64,000 nucleotides of DNA from Paraglaciecola sp. 20A4. Lineage in GTDB: Bacteria > Pseudomonadota > Gammaproteobacteria > Enterobacterales > Alteromonadaceae. The stretch covers positions 62,001 to 126,000 of the forward strand of contig NZ_WTPY01000007.1 in the NCBI RefSeq assembly GCF_011378905.1. The letters are read 5' to 3'. Shown here one piece after another: positions 17,742-26,475 of the stretch. How positions within the stretch are numbered: position 1 is the stretch's first letter; each line of letters starts with the position of its first letter. Position numbers and translations under genes: made by a program. The notes beneath the pieces are model-generated. The model was not told the DNA's origin and searched no databases. It was given only the letters and a program-made list of their open reading frames with translations.

Positions 17742-18917
17742 TTATGATAATTGGGTTGTTTTGTGTAAGACAAAATCATGACAATGATTAAGTGTTAGAA
17801 ACGTTTTTAACGCTGTTGCTAAAGCTAAATGAAATGCCTCCACTTTTTTACTCAATGATGGTTCTAAAACGAGATGGTAAATATGCAATATCCTATCCTT
17901 TCGATCTACACGGCAGTCCATTCTAGCGACCAGTTGTGCATCCCACAGTATTGGCAATGCAAAATAGCCATACTGTCTTTTTGCTTGAGGTAAATAACAC
18001 TCGAGCAAATAATCAAATTCGAATAGAGTCCGCATGCGTTTTCGTTGTATTAGCAAGTTGTCAAACGGCGATAAAATATGCATTTTTTTACGTCTTAGGG
18101 GCATATTCAACGAATTGAGATGCTCAGGAAGACAAAAGTAGTAATTACCGGCAACGTCGAGTGTAATTAATGTACCTTCTTCTTGCATAATATTCAGCTG
18201 GTGCTGAATAAGGTTTTTAGTATTTTTGCGTAAATAAGCTATTTCAGAGGCTTGACCTATTCCATTGGCGTGTAGAAAACGGGTAATTAAAAAACGTGAG
18301 TATTCTTCTTGGCTGGGTAGAGCACTATTAATGTCAGCGGGTAAAACGCGTTCCGTAAGCTCATAGACTTTATGAAACTTATCTCGTTTTACGATCATTA
18401 AATCACCCTGCATAAATAGGCACTCTAATGCTTGTTTAGCGGGTTTACTCGACCAATCACCCGATTTTATTTTATTTAAACGACTAGCACCATTATCGAA
18501 GTTTTTTGCTTTTAAAGGCCCTTCATTACGGATACGCGAGAGTACTTGTGTCATCAGTTTTGGATTGCGTGGATACCAGTGATCAAGTTCTCCTGATTTC
18601 AAGGCTTCTTTACGTATAAGCGTAAATCGATAGTCGCGCATAGGTAAATAAGCGGCTGCGTGAGACCAATATTCAAATACATGCTTTTGTGCGATAAGTT
18701 GTTCAAGATGATGGGGTTGGTATTTCGGGTTACGATTCCACAGGGTGTGATGATGAGCACGCTCAATCACGCTAATAGTATCTATTTGCACGTAGCCCAT
18801 AGCTTCAAGCGCATTTAACGTTGCAGTAATGGCATTTCCTTTAGCAGGAGCAGTGGGAAGCCGTTGGGCGTGCAAAACTAATTTTCTGGCTTGTTGTTGG
18901 GATATTGATTCAGCCAT
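17742..18917 (-). CDS. ycaQ: YcaQ/AlkX-type DNA glycosylase (HTH_42 family)
   Basis: 391 residues from the ATG at 18917, which has a GTAGAG ribosome site; a GTG at 18935 is possible. The family (winged-helix DNA-binding domain-containing, formerly DUF1006) contains several winged helices and a QxD catalytic motif. Here GYVQIDTISVIERAHHHTLWNR shows Gln44 and Asp46, followed by FEYWSHAAAYLP and, near the C-terminus, HILSPFDNLLIQRKR and WDAQLVARMDCRVDRK. The E. coli homologue opens interstrand crosslinks and removes N7-alkylated bases. The gene is monocistronic. Function is inferred from the family plus the intact catalytic pair. Confidence 0.9.
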   Translation of the reverse strand: MAESISQQQARKLVLHAQRLPTAPAKGNAITATLNALEAMGYVQIDTISVIERAHHHTLWNRNPKYQPHHLEQLIAQKHVFEYWSHAAAYLPMRDYRFTLIRKEALKSGELDHWYPRNPKLMTQVLSRIRNEGPLKAKNFDNGASRLNKIKSGDWSSKPAKQALECLFMQGDLMIVKRDKFHKVYELTERVLPADINSALPSQEEYSRFLITRFLHANGIGQASEIAYLRKNTKNLIQHQLNIMQEEGTLITLDVAGNYYFCLPEHLNSLNMPLRRKKMHILSPFDNLLIQRKRMRTLFEFDYLLECYLPQAKRQYGYFALPILWDAQLVARMDCRVDRKDRILHIYHLVLEPSLSKKVEAFHLALATALKTFLTLNHCHDFVLHKTTQLS

Positions 18918-19044
18918 GTTTACTCTACATTGCACCTAGGTAAAAACATCCATGCGCACTTAACAATATAATAATCGGTGCACAGCACTTTTTAGGACCA
19001 GGTTAAAGGATAGTGACCTTTGGGCTGGGGCAGGGAGCTTAATA

Positions 19045-19497
19045 TTAATTAACGCTGACTTCGTCAACCTTCCAACCATCTTTGGTTCGTATTAGTTTCA
19101 CCACACGTAAGTCTTTGATAATTCGACCGTTCAAGGTGCCCTCAAAAAATAATGAGACTGAGGCTTCTTTGGCAAATTCATTCCGGCCGGCATTAGCGGC
19201 TTTAGGTTTAATTTCAACTTCATCGTATGGCATGTTTAAGACGTGACGCTGCACGTTACGATTGATTCGGTACGATTTCATTAATCGGGACAGCTTGGGG
19301 CTGGCAAATTTCAATGCACCGTCTAAATTTTTATCTTTGTATATATGAGTGAAAAACTCCACCGCAGCATATTCAGGAATATTATTGTCCATCATGCCAT
19401 ATTTACCCGCACCGCTTTTTTTAGGGCCATCACAGGCGCTAATAATCAATAAGGAAACGAACAATATAAGCAAATGTAGCGGACGACGTAATGTCAT
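19045..19497 (-). CDS. Lipoprotein of unknown function
   Basis: 150 residues with a lipoprotein signal peptide and a lipobox LIISAC (Cys22). The mature part begins with a Gly/Lys-rich linker and a domain with YAAVEFFTHIYKDKNLDGALKFASPKL and a C-terminal KDLRVVKLIRTKDGWKVDEVSVN. It resembles the NTF2-like DUF4878 group of small lipoproteins, but I cannot assign it firmly. No ribosome site is obvious before the ATG. The gene lies between ycaQ and cysK on the same strand with gaps over 100 bp. Confidence 0.75.
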   Translation of the reverse strand: MTLRRPLHLLILFVSLLIISACDGPKKSGAGKYGMMDNNIPEYAAVEFFTHIYKDKNLDGALKFASPKLSRLMKSYRINRNVQRHVLNMPYDEVEIKPKAANAGRNEFAKEASVSLFFEGTLNGRIIKDLRVVKLIRTKDGWKVDEVSVN

Positions 19498-19550
19498 GGA
19501 GGATCTGTGGTTAAAGGTATGGCACAGTCAAGTGTACCTGCGTTAGGTAC

Positions 19551-19581
19551 AAAGTAAAAGGGAGACAAAATGCCTCCCTTT
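19551..19581 (-). terminator. Terminator of cysK
   Basis: AAAGGGAG (19557-19564) pairs with CTCCCTTT (19574-19581). On the minus strand it is followed by a T-rich run. It lies 29 bp past the cysK stop codon. Confidence 0.75.
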
Positions 19582-19609
19582 ATAACAATTTAAGTAGCCT
19601 TAAATATGC

Positions 19610-20572
19610 TTATTGGACTTCTTCTGAATCACCAAATTCACCGGCAAACAATGGACTACTCAAATAACGCTCAGCGGCGCTTGCGAGTAATACAACGATA
19701 ACTTTGTCGGCGTTTTCTGGTTTTTCTGCCCAGCGCTTGGCTGCTACTACTGCTGCGCCAGAAGAAATTCCTACTAAAATCCCTTCTTCTTTCATCAATC
19801 GATGCGCCATTTCCATACTTTCATCGTTAGTTACTTGCTCCACGGCATCAACGATATCTAAGTCTAGGTTACCTGGAATAAAGCCCGCGCCGATCCCTTG
19901 GATTTTGTGCGGTCCTGGTGTGAGAGGTAAACCCGCTTTGGCCTGAGTGATTACAGGTGAATCAGTCGGTTCAACAGCAACTGAAGTAATGGCTTTACCT
20001 TTGCTTTTAAGGTAACGGCTAACACCGGTGATGGTACCACCAGTGCCTACGCCAGCAACAAAAACATCCACTTTGCCGTCTGTGTCATTCCAGATTTCTG
20101 GACCAGTGGTTTTCTCATGAATTTCAGGGTTTGCTGGGTTTTCGAATTGTTCTAGCGGCACGTATTTACCTGGCGCTGATGCCATTAGTTCTTCTGTAGC
20201 AGCGATAGCGCCTTTCATACCTTTTGCGGCTTCGGTTAACACTAGGTTAGCGCCTAATGCTTTAAGTAATTTACGACGTTCTAGACTCATTGAACTTGGC
20301 ATTGTTAAGGTTATTTTATAACCACGTGCGGCGGCTACAAAGGCTAATGCGATACCCGTGTTACCACTGGTTGCTTCGATTAATTCTTTGTCTTTGGTTA
20401 ATATGCCACGCTTTTCAGCGTCCCAAATCATATTGGCGCCGATGCGGCATTTTACGCTGAAGCTTGGATTACGGGATTCGATTTTCGCATATACATTGCC
20501 GCCAGTAACACGGTTTAATTTTACCAGCGGTGTTTTACCGATAGTGAGAGAGTTGTCGTCATAAACTTGCAT
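19610..20572 (-). CDS. cysK: Cysteine synthase A (O-acetylserine sulfhydrylase)
   Basis: 320 residues, close to the usual length. The PLP lysine is Lys41 in [18 protein letters not shown], the substrate loop is TSGNTG, the phosphate-binding loop is [10 protein letters not shown], and the C-terminal [10 protein letters not shown] segment is typical of CysK rather than CysM. It condenses O-acetylserine with sulfide to L-cysteine in the cytosol. AAGGAAAAAAT precedes the ATG. The gene stands alone with its own terminator. The 367-bp divergent space upstream should hold its regulation, but no CysB site is evident. Confidence 0.96.
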   Translation of the reverse strand: MQVYDDNSLTIGKTPLVKLNRVTGGNVYAKIESRNPSFSVKCRIGANMIWDAEKRGILTKDKELIEATSGNTGIALAFVAAARGYKITLTMPSSMSLERRKLLKALGANLVLTEAAKGMKGAIAATEELMASAPGKYVPLEQFENPANPEIHEKTTGPEIWNDTDGKVDVFVAGVGTGGTITGVSRYLKSKGKAITSVAVEPTDSPVITQAKAGLPLTPGPHKIQGIGAGFIPGNLDLDIVDAVEQVTNDESMEMAHRLMKEEGILVGISSGAAVVAAKRWAEKPENADKVIVVLLASAAERYLSSPLFAGEFGDSEEVQ

Positions 20573-20939
20573 ATTTTTTCCTTTCTAGTGTCGTGAGGGT
20601 GCCGAATTTGATACGCCTTTATAGCTCACGCATAAATTTGTACATTTTAGTTAATGGCACTTACTGTCTAATACCGTAGGTCTGTTGATTACCTTCTGCG
20701 TCAGGTTACTAAGGTTAAGGCGAGTTGGCCAAATTCAAAGTGCTATTTCGCTATATCTTATGGAAATAGTTAACACTAAGAATAATTCATTGGTAATTTT
20801 CCGTATCACACGGTTAACTATTGCTTAATTAATGACAGTTGTGCGCTTTGCTGGTTCAGTCTTATGCGCGATTCAACGTAACAAATAATGTCTAGGCGAT
20901 TATGCCGTCTTTTAACCTAAATTATATACTGAGGTATTA
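20573..20939. other. Divergent intergenic region between cysK and the hydroxylase operon
   Basis: 367 bp that must carry promoters for cysK (minus) and the molybdenum hydroxylase operon (plus). A GAGGT ribosome site precedes the first operon gene. No operator or RNA element could be recognised. Confidence 0.45.
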
Positions 20940-21776
20940 ATGTCTTTTAATGGAACGAGTAATTATATTGCTAGCGATGAGCTGCGACTTGCGGTAAATG
21001 CGGCTATAACCCTAGAACGCCCGTTATTGATAAAGGGTGAGCCGGGAACGGGCAAAACCATGCTGGCCGAAGAGTTGGCGGGAAGTTTAGGCACGGAGTT
21101 AATCCAATGGCATATAAAATCGACCACTAAAGCGCAACAAGGTCTATATGAATATGATGCGGTATCGCGCTTACGGGATTCTCAATTAGGGGACGATAAA
21201 GTCCACGATATTAAAAACTATATAGTCAAAGGTAAGCTTTGGCATGCTTTTGAAAATGGTAATCGTCCTGTCTTATTGATTGATGAAATTGATAAAGCGG
21301 ACATCGAGTTTCCAAATGACTTGCTGCAAGAACTCGATAAAATGGAGTTCTTTGTTTACGAAACCCGTGAGACGATTAAAGCCGTTCAACGTCCCATTGT
21401 GATTATTACCTCGAATAACGAGAAAGAATTACCCGATGCGTTTTTACGTCGCTGTTTCTTTCATTACATCCAGTTTCCCGATCAAGAAGAAATGCGTCGA
21501 ATAGTTGATGTGCATTTTCCTACCATTAAGAAAGACTTGTTAAATCAAGCGTTAGAGTCATTTTTTAATCTACGCGATATTCCGGGACTTAAGAAGAAGC
21601 CTTCGACCTCGGAGTTATTAGATTGGTTGAAACTTTTGGTAGCGGAAGATATTTCCCCAGAAGCACTGCGTGAAAAAGACAATAAAAAATCCATTCCACC
21701 ACTATATGGTGCGCTTTTGAAAAATGAGCAAGACATCCATCTTTTTGAAAAACTGGTATTCATGGCGCGTCGCTAA
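20940..21776 (+). CDS. MoxR/CoxD-like AAA ATPase
   Basis: 278 residues. Walker A GEPGTGKT at 33-40, Walker B LLIDEID at 112-118, and a sensor-1 TSNNEKELPDAFLRR at about 157-170 define a MoxR-type AAA+ ATPase, closest in layout to CoxD. Such ATPases act with a VWA-domain partner as chaperones for metal-enzyme maturation; CoxD helps assemble the Mo-Cu site of CO dehydrogenase. The stop codon overlaps the start of the VWA gene by one base (TAATG), so the pair is translationally coupled. It is the first gene of a seven-gene operon ending in a molybdopterin hydroxylase. Function in that maturation is inferred. Confidence 0.9.
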   Translation: MSFNGTSNYIASDELRLAVNAAITLERPLLIKGEPGTGKTMLAEELAGSLGTELIQWHIKSTTKAQQGLYEYDAVSRLRDSQLGDDKVHDIKNYIVKGKLWHAFENGNRPVLLIDEIDKADIEFPNDLLQELDKMEFFVYETRETIKAVQRPIVIITSNNEKELPDAFLRRCFFHYIQFPDQEEMRRIVDVHFPTIKKDLLNQALESFFNLRDIPGLKKKPSTSELLDWLKLLVAEDISPEALREKDNKKSIPPLYGALLKNEQDIHLFEKLVFMARR

Positions 21777-22954
21777 TGTTGGTAGATTTCTTTTTTAAAT
21801 TGAGGGAACACCAGCTTAAAGTCAGTTTAAGCGAATTGATGGATTTGCTTAGTGCGTTGCAAAAAGGTGTAATTTTCGCAGACGTTGAAGCTTTCTATTA
21901 CTTAGCACGCTTGTGTTTGGTAAAAGATGAAAGTCAATACGACAAGTTCGACCGTGCCTTTGCAGATTATTTCGAAGGTGTGCAACAAATTGATTTGTTC
22001 GGTAAAGACATACCTGAAGAGTGGCTCCGCAAAGAAATTGAACGTCATTTTAGCGAAGAAGAAAAAGCGAAGATCAAGGCTCTTGGTGGGCTAGATGAGT
22101 TGATGAAAACCTTAAAGGAGCGTCTTGCTGAGCAGGAAAAGCGCCATCAAGGAGGCAACAAATGGATAGGCACAGGGGGTACTTCACCCTTTGGCGCTAA
22201 CGGTTATAATCCTGAAGGTATTCGCATAGGGCAAGAAAATAACCGTAACTTTTCCGCAGCTAAAGTGTGGGATAAACGCGAATTCAAAGACTTAGCGGGT
22301 AATGTTGAGTTGGGTACGCGCAACATTAAAGTCGCGCTTAGAAAACTACGCAAATTTGCTCGCAGCGGCACCAGTGAAGAACTCGACATGCCTCATACTA
22401 TTGAAGGCACAGCCAAAAATGCAGGGTTGCTTGATATTCAGATGATGCCTATTCGGCGAAACGCAATTAAAGTGCTGATGTTTTTTGATGTAGGCGGCTC
22501 AATGGATGCACATATCAAAGAATGTGAGGAGTTATTTTCTGCAGCCCATACAGAGTTTAAACATTTAGAATATTTTTATTTTCATAACTGTTTGTATGAA
22601 GGCGTTTGGAAAGACAACAAACGTCGTGGCAAAGAAACCATGTCAGTATTTGACGTCATTCATAAGTATGGTACTGACTACAAAGTTATTTTTGTGGGCG
22701 ATGCCACAATGGGTCCCTATGAAATAACGTATCCGGGGGGCAGCGTAGAGCACTGGAATGAAGAGCCCGGTGCCGTATGGATGGGGCGTATTTTGCAGCA
22801 TTTTAAACACGGGATTTGGTTAAACCCTCAGCCGCAACAATATTGGAATTACTATGCGTCTATCGGTATTATGCAGGAAATAATGGAACAGCGTATGTTC
22901 CCGTTGACGATTGATGGCCTCGGGGACGCAATAAAAGCGCTACATAAAAAATAA
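21776..22954 (+). CDS. VWA-domain protein (CoxE-like), partner of the MoxR ATPase
   Basis: 392 residues. The N-terminal half is helical and charged (about 80-125), the C-terminal half is a von Willebrand A-like domain. Its metal-binding motif reads FFDVGGSMD (Asp238, Ser242) instead of DxSxS, the variant seen in this subfamily, and GDATMGPYEI follows near residue 310. MoxR-VWA pairs act together on client proteins. It overlaps the ATPase gene by one base and is followed 12 nt later by the RDD gene. It probably helps mature the hydroxylase at the end of the operon. Confidence 0.88.
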   Translation: MLVDFFFKLREHQLKVSLSELMDLLSALQKGVIFADVEAFYYLARLCLVKDESQYDKFDRAFADYFEGVQQIDLFGKDIPEEWLRKEIERHFSEEEKAKIKALGGLDELMKTLKERLAEQEKRHQGGNKWIGTGGTSPFGANGYNPEGIRIGQENNRNFSAAKVWDKREFKDLAGNVELGTRNIKVALRKLRKFARSGTSEELDMPHTIEGTAKNAGLLDIQMMPIRRNAIKVLMFFDVGGSMDAHIKECEELFSAAHTEFKHLEYFYFHNCLYEGVWKDNKRRGKETMSVFDVIHKYGTDYKVIFVGDATMGPYEITYPGGSVEHWNEEPGAVWMGRILQHFKHGIWLNPQPQQYWNYYASIGIMQEIMEQRMFPLTIDGLGDAIKALHKK

Positions 22955-22966
22955 AAAGGTGGGCGC

Positions 22967-24340
22967 GTGAGCGAACCAACACATTCAGCTACAGAAGACG
23001 CGCCCGTAAACCCTGCTCATTTAACCCAGAAAGAAACTCGTAATATGGTGACGCCTTATGCGTTCCACGTTGCTAAATCTCTTTTTGGTACTCCCTTAGC
23101 AAGACCTCTCAAACGTGCTTGTGCATTACTGATCGATGCCGCCATTATCGGATTGTTAAGCCAAGCAAGTGATATTTTGTTAGCGTTTATCGCAGCCATT
23201 ACCTTCTTTAGAGCCGGCAATCGTTTAAAAATGAAAAAGCGTTTCAACATTGCGCGTATTTCTCTGCGGTTCGTGACGGCAATTTTGATTTTTGTGATCG
23301 CAGTACAAACGATTGAGTTTGTGCAAGATGTGCTAGAAACGCCGGATGAAAACCAACAAGTACGCTCTGAGTTAATTGAAGAGGGAGAATTTCGAGCGCT
23401 TGAGCTAAACAACCCTGATGATTTAGCGTTGATAGGCTTAACCGCGAAATACCTGTTGAAAACCAAAAACGTAGCGAAAAATATTGAGTACGGCAAATGC
23501 ATTGAACCACTTGAATGTTGGACAACGCTGGGGCAAGAGTTGGCATCAGATTTGGCTTCGTTACCTATAACAAAACGTGTTTCTGAAAAAGTATTCGACG
23601 AATTTAGGAATGCGGTAAGTGACGATCTTACGCCGCAACAGAAAAGTCAGCTGGAAGTGGCCATGACTCAGGCTTATGAGCAGGCACATACCTCAGATGA
23701 AAAAACTACGTCTGAAATTGAAGAGGGTGACGTAGGGGGGATTGATTTTGAGGCAGCGATTGAAAACCCAAACTCACAAGGCGCACAATCTGTAAACGGT
23801 GATCCACACGAAAATTTTTCAGCTGACGTAAACACCCAGGACAACGAAAAAGAAAATGGTCAAAAAGAAAAAGCCCAGTCTTTTTTTACAACCTTAAGTG
23901 AGATTGAGGGACCAGGTGCGAACGGCTCTTCTGCGCCGAGTATTTTAGATTGGGTACAAGGAATAGCGGCCGATCTTGGCCTTGGTTTTGGATGGGCTGC
24001 ATTTTATTTTAGTATTTTCACCGCGTGGTGGTCAGGACAGACACCGGGTAAGCGTTTGCTGGGTATTAAAGTGATTAAACTCGATGGTAGTGCCTTAAAT
24101 TTATGGGAAAGCTTCGGGCGTTATGGTGGTTATGGTGCAGGTATCGCGACCGGACTGCTGGGCTTTTTACAAATCTACTGGGATCCTAACCGTCAAGCGA
24201 TTCAAGACAAAATTTCTGAGACATTGGTGATAGATTTGCGTAACGAAAGTGTAGAGTTTGTGCATCCTTATACATCTGCAGCACATACACCGAATGCAAC
24301 GTCAAACGAACCGTCAGACAAACCAACTAATAACGAGTAG
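22967..24340 (+). CDS. RDD-family membrane protein with a large soluble insert
   Basis: 457 residues from a GTG start with AAGGTGG before it. An RDD domain is split. The first part (RPLKRACALLIDAAIIGLL, about 46-117) gives two or three membrane helices. Residues about 118-335 form a long, acidic, low-complexity insert with two cysteines (Cys178, Cys184). The second part (residues 337-423) carries the hallmark SGQTPGKRLLGIKVIKLDG and a WDPNRQAIQDKISETLVI ending. RDD proteins are poorly understood; some are transporters. Its place between the chaperone pair and XdhC suggests a role in targeting or assembling the hydroxylase at the membrane, but this is inference. Confidence 0.8.
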   Translation: MSEPTHSATEDAPVNPAHLTQKETRNMVTPYAFHVAKSLFGTPLARPLKRACALLIDAAIIGLLSQASDILLAFIAAITFFRAGNRLKMKKRFNIARISLRFVTAILIFVIAVQTIEFVQDVLETPDENQQVRSELIEEGEFRALELNNPDDLALIGLTAKYLLKTKNVAKNIEYGKCIEPLECWTTLGQELASDLASLPITKRVSEKVFDEFRNAVSDDLTPQQKSQLEVAMTQAYEQAHTSDEKTTSEIEEGDVGGIDFEAAIENPNSQGAQSVNGDPHENFSADVNTQDNEKENGQKEKAQSFFTTLSEIEGPGANGSSAPSILDWVQGIAADLGLGFGWAAFYFSIFTAWWSGQTPGKRLLGIKVIKLDGSALNLWESFGRYGGYGAGIATGLLGFLQIYWDPNRQAIQDKISETLVIDLRNESVEFVHPYTSAAHTPNATSNEPSDKPTNNE

Positions 24341-24347
24341 TAGCTAA

Positions 24348-25331
24348 GTGGCAAACAGATTAAATCAATTGTTAAAACAGTGGCGCGATAGCAAAGATTC
24401 ACAGAAGTGGGTTTTGGCCACCATCATTGAAACAGACGGCTCATCTTATAGAAAAGCCGGGGCAATGATGATGATAAACGACTTAGGTCAATATTTTGGC
24501 TTACTCAGTGGTGGCTGTCTTGAGTCCGACATTATGCTACAAGCACGCCGTTGTTGGGATAGCGGACATAACCGTATTGTTGAATATGATATGCGTGAAG
24601 AAGAAGATTTAGCGTGGAAGCTAGGTATTGGTTGTGGTGGTATGGTGCGTATTTTATTGCAACCCGTGGACGGGGAAAACGATTACTTACAGCTCGATAA
24701 TCTATATGCGCTTTTAGAGGCCAATGAGGCCGCTGAGTATTGTCAGGTTATTGACCAAAAATCGCCAAAAAACACCTTAAGTACGGCAGCGCCCTCGGAC
24801 CGGCCAGTCGCAGAATTAGGTGTATTTAAACAAGTTCTTAAACCCGCTCCACATCTAGCGGTATTTGGTGGAGGCGTTGACGCGCGTCCGGTAGTCGCCA
24901 TTGCAATGCAACTTGGGTGGCAAATAACGTTAGTGGATCCACGCACCAGTTATGCACGAGATGGGCATTTTGATGCCAGCGTAAACCTCGTTCGGCAGCC
25001 GATAAATTCCCTTGGCCAAAGTGTATGGCTACAGCAAATCGATATGGCGCTTATTATGACGCACAATATTAAACTTGATGCGCAATCCTTGGCATTAGTG
25101 CAAAGCAGCGCAGCTAAATATGTTGGTATGTTAGGACCGATACATCGTACTGACAGAGTGTTAGATTTGCTCCCGATCAATAGAGATCAATTAACGAAGC
25201 CCCTGGCCAATCCGGTTGGGTTGCGCTTAGGTGGTGAATTGCCTGAATCGATAGCCTTGTCGATGCTATCTGAGGCCCACGCTTTTATAGAGCAACAAGA
25301 TGGGCTGTCCATTAGTGGTATATTGTCGTAA
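24348..25331 (+). CDS. xdhC: XdhC/CoxI-family molybdenum cofactor sulfuration and insertion factor
   Basis: 327 residues from a GTG start with only a weak ribosome site. The N-terminal XdhC/CoxI domain has WVLATIIETDGSSYRKAGAMMMI and LSGGCLESDI; the C-terminal Rossmann-like domain has HLAVFGGGVDARPVVAIAMQLGWQITLVDPR and YVGMLGP. XdhC binds Moco, protects its sulfurated form and hands it to xanthine dehydrogenase family enzymes. The gene is directly coupled to the next gene (TAATG overlap at 25331). The client is most likely the hydroxylase encoded at 25975-28730. Confidence 0.92.
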   Translation: MANRLNQLLKQWRDSKDSQKWVLATIIETDGSSYRKAGAMMMINDLGQYFGLLSGGCLESDIMLQARRCWDSGHNRIVEYDMREEEDLAWKLGIGCGGMVRILLQPVDGENDYLQLDNLYALLEANEAAEYCQVIDQKSPKNTLSTAAPSDRPVAELGVFKQVLKPAPHLAVFGGGVDARPVVAIAMQLGWQITLVDPRTSYARDGHFDASVNLVRQPINSLGQSVWLQQIDMALIMTHNIKLDAQSLALVQSSAAKYVGMLGPIHRTDRVLDLLPINRDQLTKPLANPVGLRLGGELPESIALSMLSEAHAFIEQQDGLSISGILS

Positions 25332-25927
25332 TGAAAGTAGCGGCTTTGATGTTGGCAGCAGGCCAGAGTAAGCGTTTTAACGGAATTAAACAGCTTGCTG
25401 AAATAAACGGCCAGCCGATGTTGTTACATACCCTTAATCATCTGACAAGTAGCGGAGAACTCCTTGATAAGCTTTGGGAGTTTAATATTATTCTGGGCGC
25501 CCATGCCCCGCAAATTAAACATGTACTGCCTTCCTATGTTACTCCACTGCAGTTTATTGACTGGCAAAAGGGTATGGGAGCAAGTCTGGCTTTTGGCGTG
25601 AAGAATGTTCACAGCGAGTCATCCCATTTATTAGTGACTTTAGCTGATCAGGTAGCGATTAGACGTGAGCATGTGGAAACTATGTTGCATCATTGTGCTC
25701 AAGCACCCGGAAAAATAATTGCCGCCCGGTACGATAAAGTACTAGGTGCGCCGGTCATATTTCCCAGATGTTACTTTACACAGTTATTAGCGCTCGATGC
25801 TGATACAGGGGCGCGTAAGATATTGCAACTGCACATAGATGATGTTGTTGCGGTGGATATTTCTAACGCACAATATGATATCGACACACAATTAGAACTC
25901 GCTGCTTGGCGACATTCCGCTAATTAA
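25331..25927 (+). CDS. MocA-like molybdopterin nucleotidyltransferase
   Basis: 198 residues of the NTP-transferase-3 fold: LAAGQSKRFNGIKQL at the start (nucleotide-binding), DWQKGMGASLAFGV and LLVTLADQV in the middle, and GAPVIFPRCYF. The layout matches MocA, which joins CTP to molybdopterin to form the cytosine dinucleotide cofactor, a step needed by this hydroxylase family. CTP preference is assumed from the family and context, not read from the sequence. The start overlaps the xdhC stop by one base. Confidence 0.88.
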   Translation: MKVAALMLAAGQSKRFNGIKQLAEINGQPMLLHTLNHLTSSGELLDKLWEFNIILGAHAPQIKHVLPSYVTPLQFIDWQKGMGASLAFGVKNVHSESSHLLVTLADQVAIRREHVETMLHHCAQAPGKIIAARYDKVLGAPVIFPRCYFTQLLALDADTGARKILQLHIDDVVAVDISNAQYDIDTQLELAAWRHSAN

Positions 25928-25974
25928 GACCTAGCATTAATTTACAACACCGTATCACTACAATGGAGCGTTAA

Positions 25975-26475
25975 ATGATTCGTTTTAACTTAAATAATAA
26001 AGCCGTAGAGGTTGATGTTGATCCCAATATGCCCTTGTTATGGGTGCTGCGGGATATTTTGAATATGACAGGCACAAAGTTTGGTTGTGGTATGGCTCAG
26101 TGTGGCGCATGTACGGTGCATCTTGACGGTCAACCCATTCGTTCTTGTGTTATGCCGCTTTCGGCAATAGCAGATAAAAACGTCGATACGATTGAAGGCC
26201 TATCAACCGATGCTAGCCATCCCGTTCAACAAGCGTGGCTTGAACACAATGTGCCTCAGTGCGGTTACTGCCAGTCAGGCCAAATAATGAGCGCGGTGGC
26301 ACTTTTAAACGAACATCCTAATCCAGATGATGAAACGATTGATAATTATATGCAGGGCAATATTTGTCGCTGTGGCACTTATCCCCGCATTAAAGCAGCG
26401 ATCAAAACTGCAGCGAAAAACAACCGAAGTGCCTTCGATTATTCCTTAGCGAAAGACGTAGGGGCGCATGTATGA
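25975..26475 (+). CDS. 2Fe-2S small subunit of a molybdenum hydroxylase (IorA/CoxS type)
   Basis: 166 residues with two 2Fe-2S domains. The plant-ferredoxin-like cluster is bound by Cys38, Cys43, Cys46 and Cys58 ([16 protein letters not shown]); the second by Cys96, Cys99, Cys131 and Cys133 (QCGYCQSGQ and [11 protein letters not shown]). It passes electrons from the molybdenum site. There is no signal peptide, while the large subunit has a Tat signal, so export would occur as a complex. The ATGA overlap with the next gene gives tight coupling. Confidence 0.93.
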   Translation: MIRFNLNNKAVEVDVDPNMPLLWVLRDILNMTGTKFGCGMAQCGACTVHLDGQPIRSCVMPLSAIADKNVDTIEGLSTDASHPVQQAWLEHNVPQCGYCQSGQIMSAVALLNEHPNPDDETIDNYMQGNICRCGTYPRIKAAIKTAAKNNRSAFDYSLAKDVGAHV

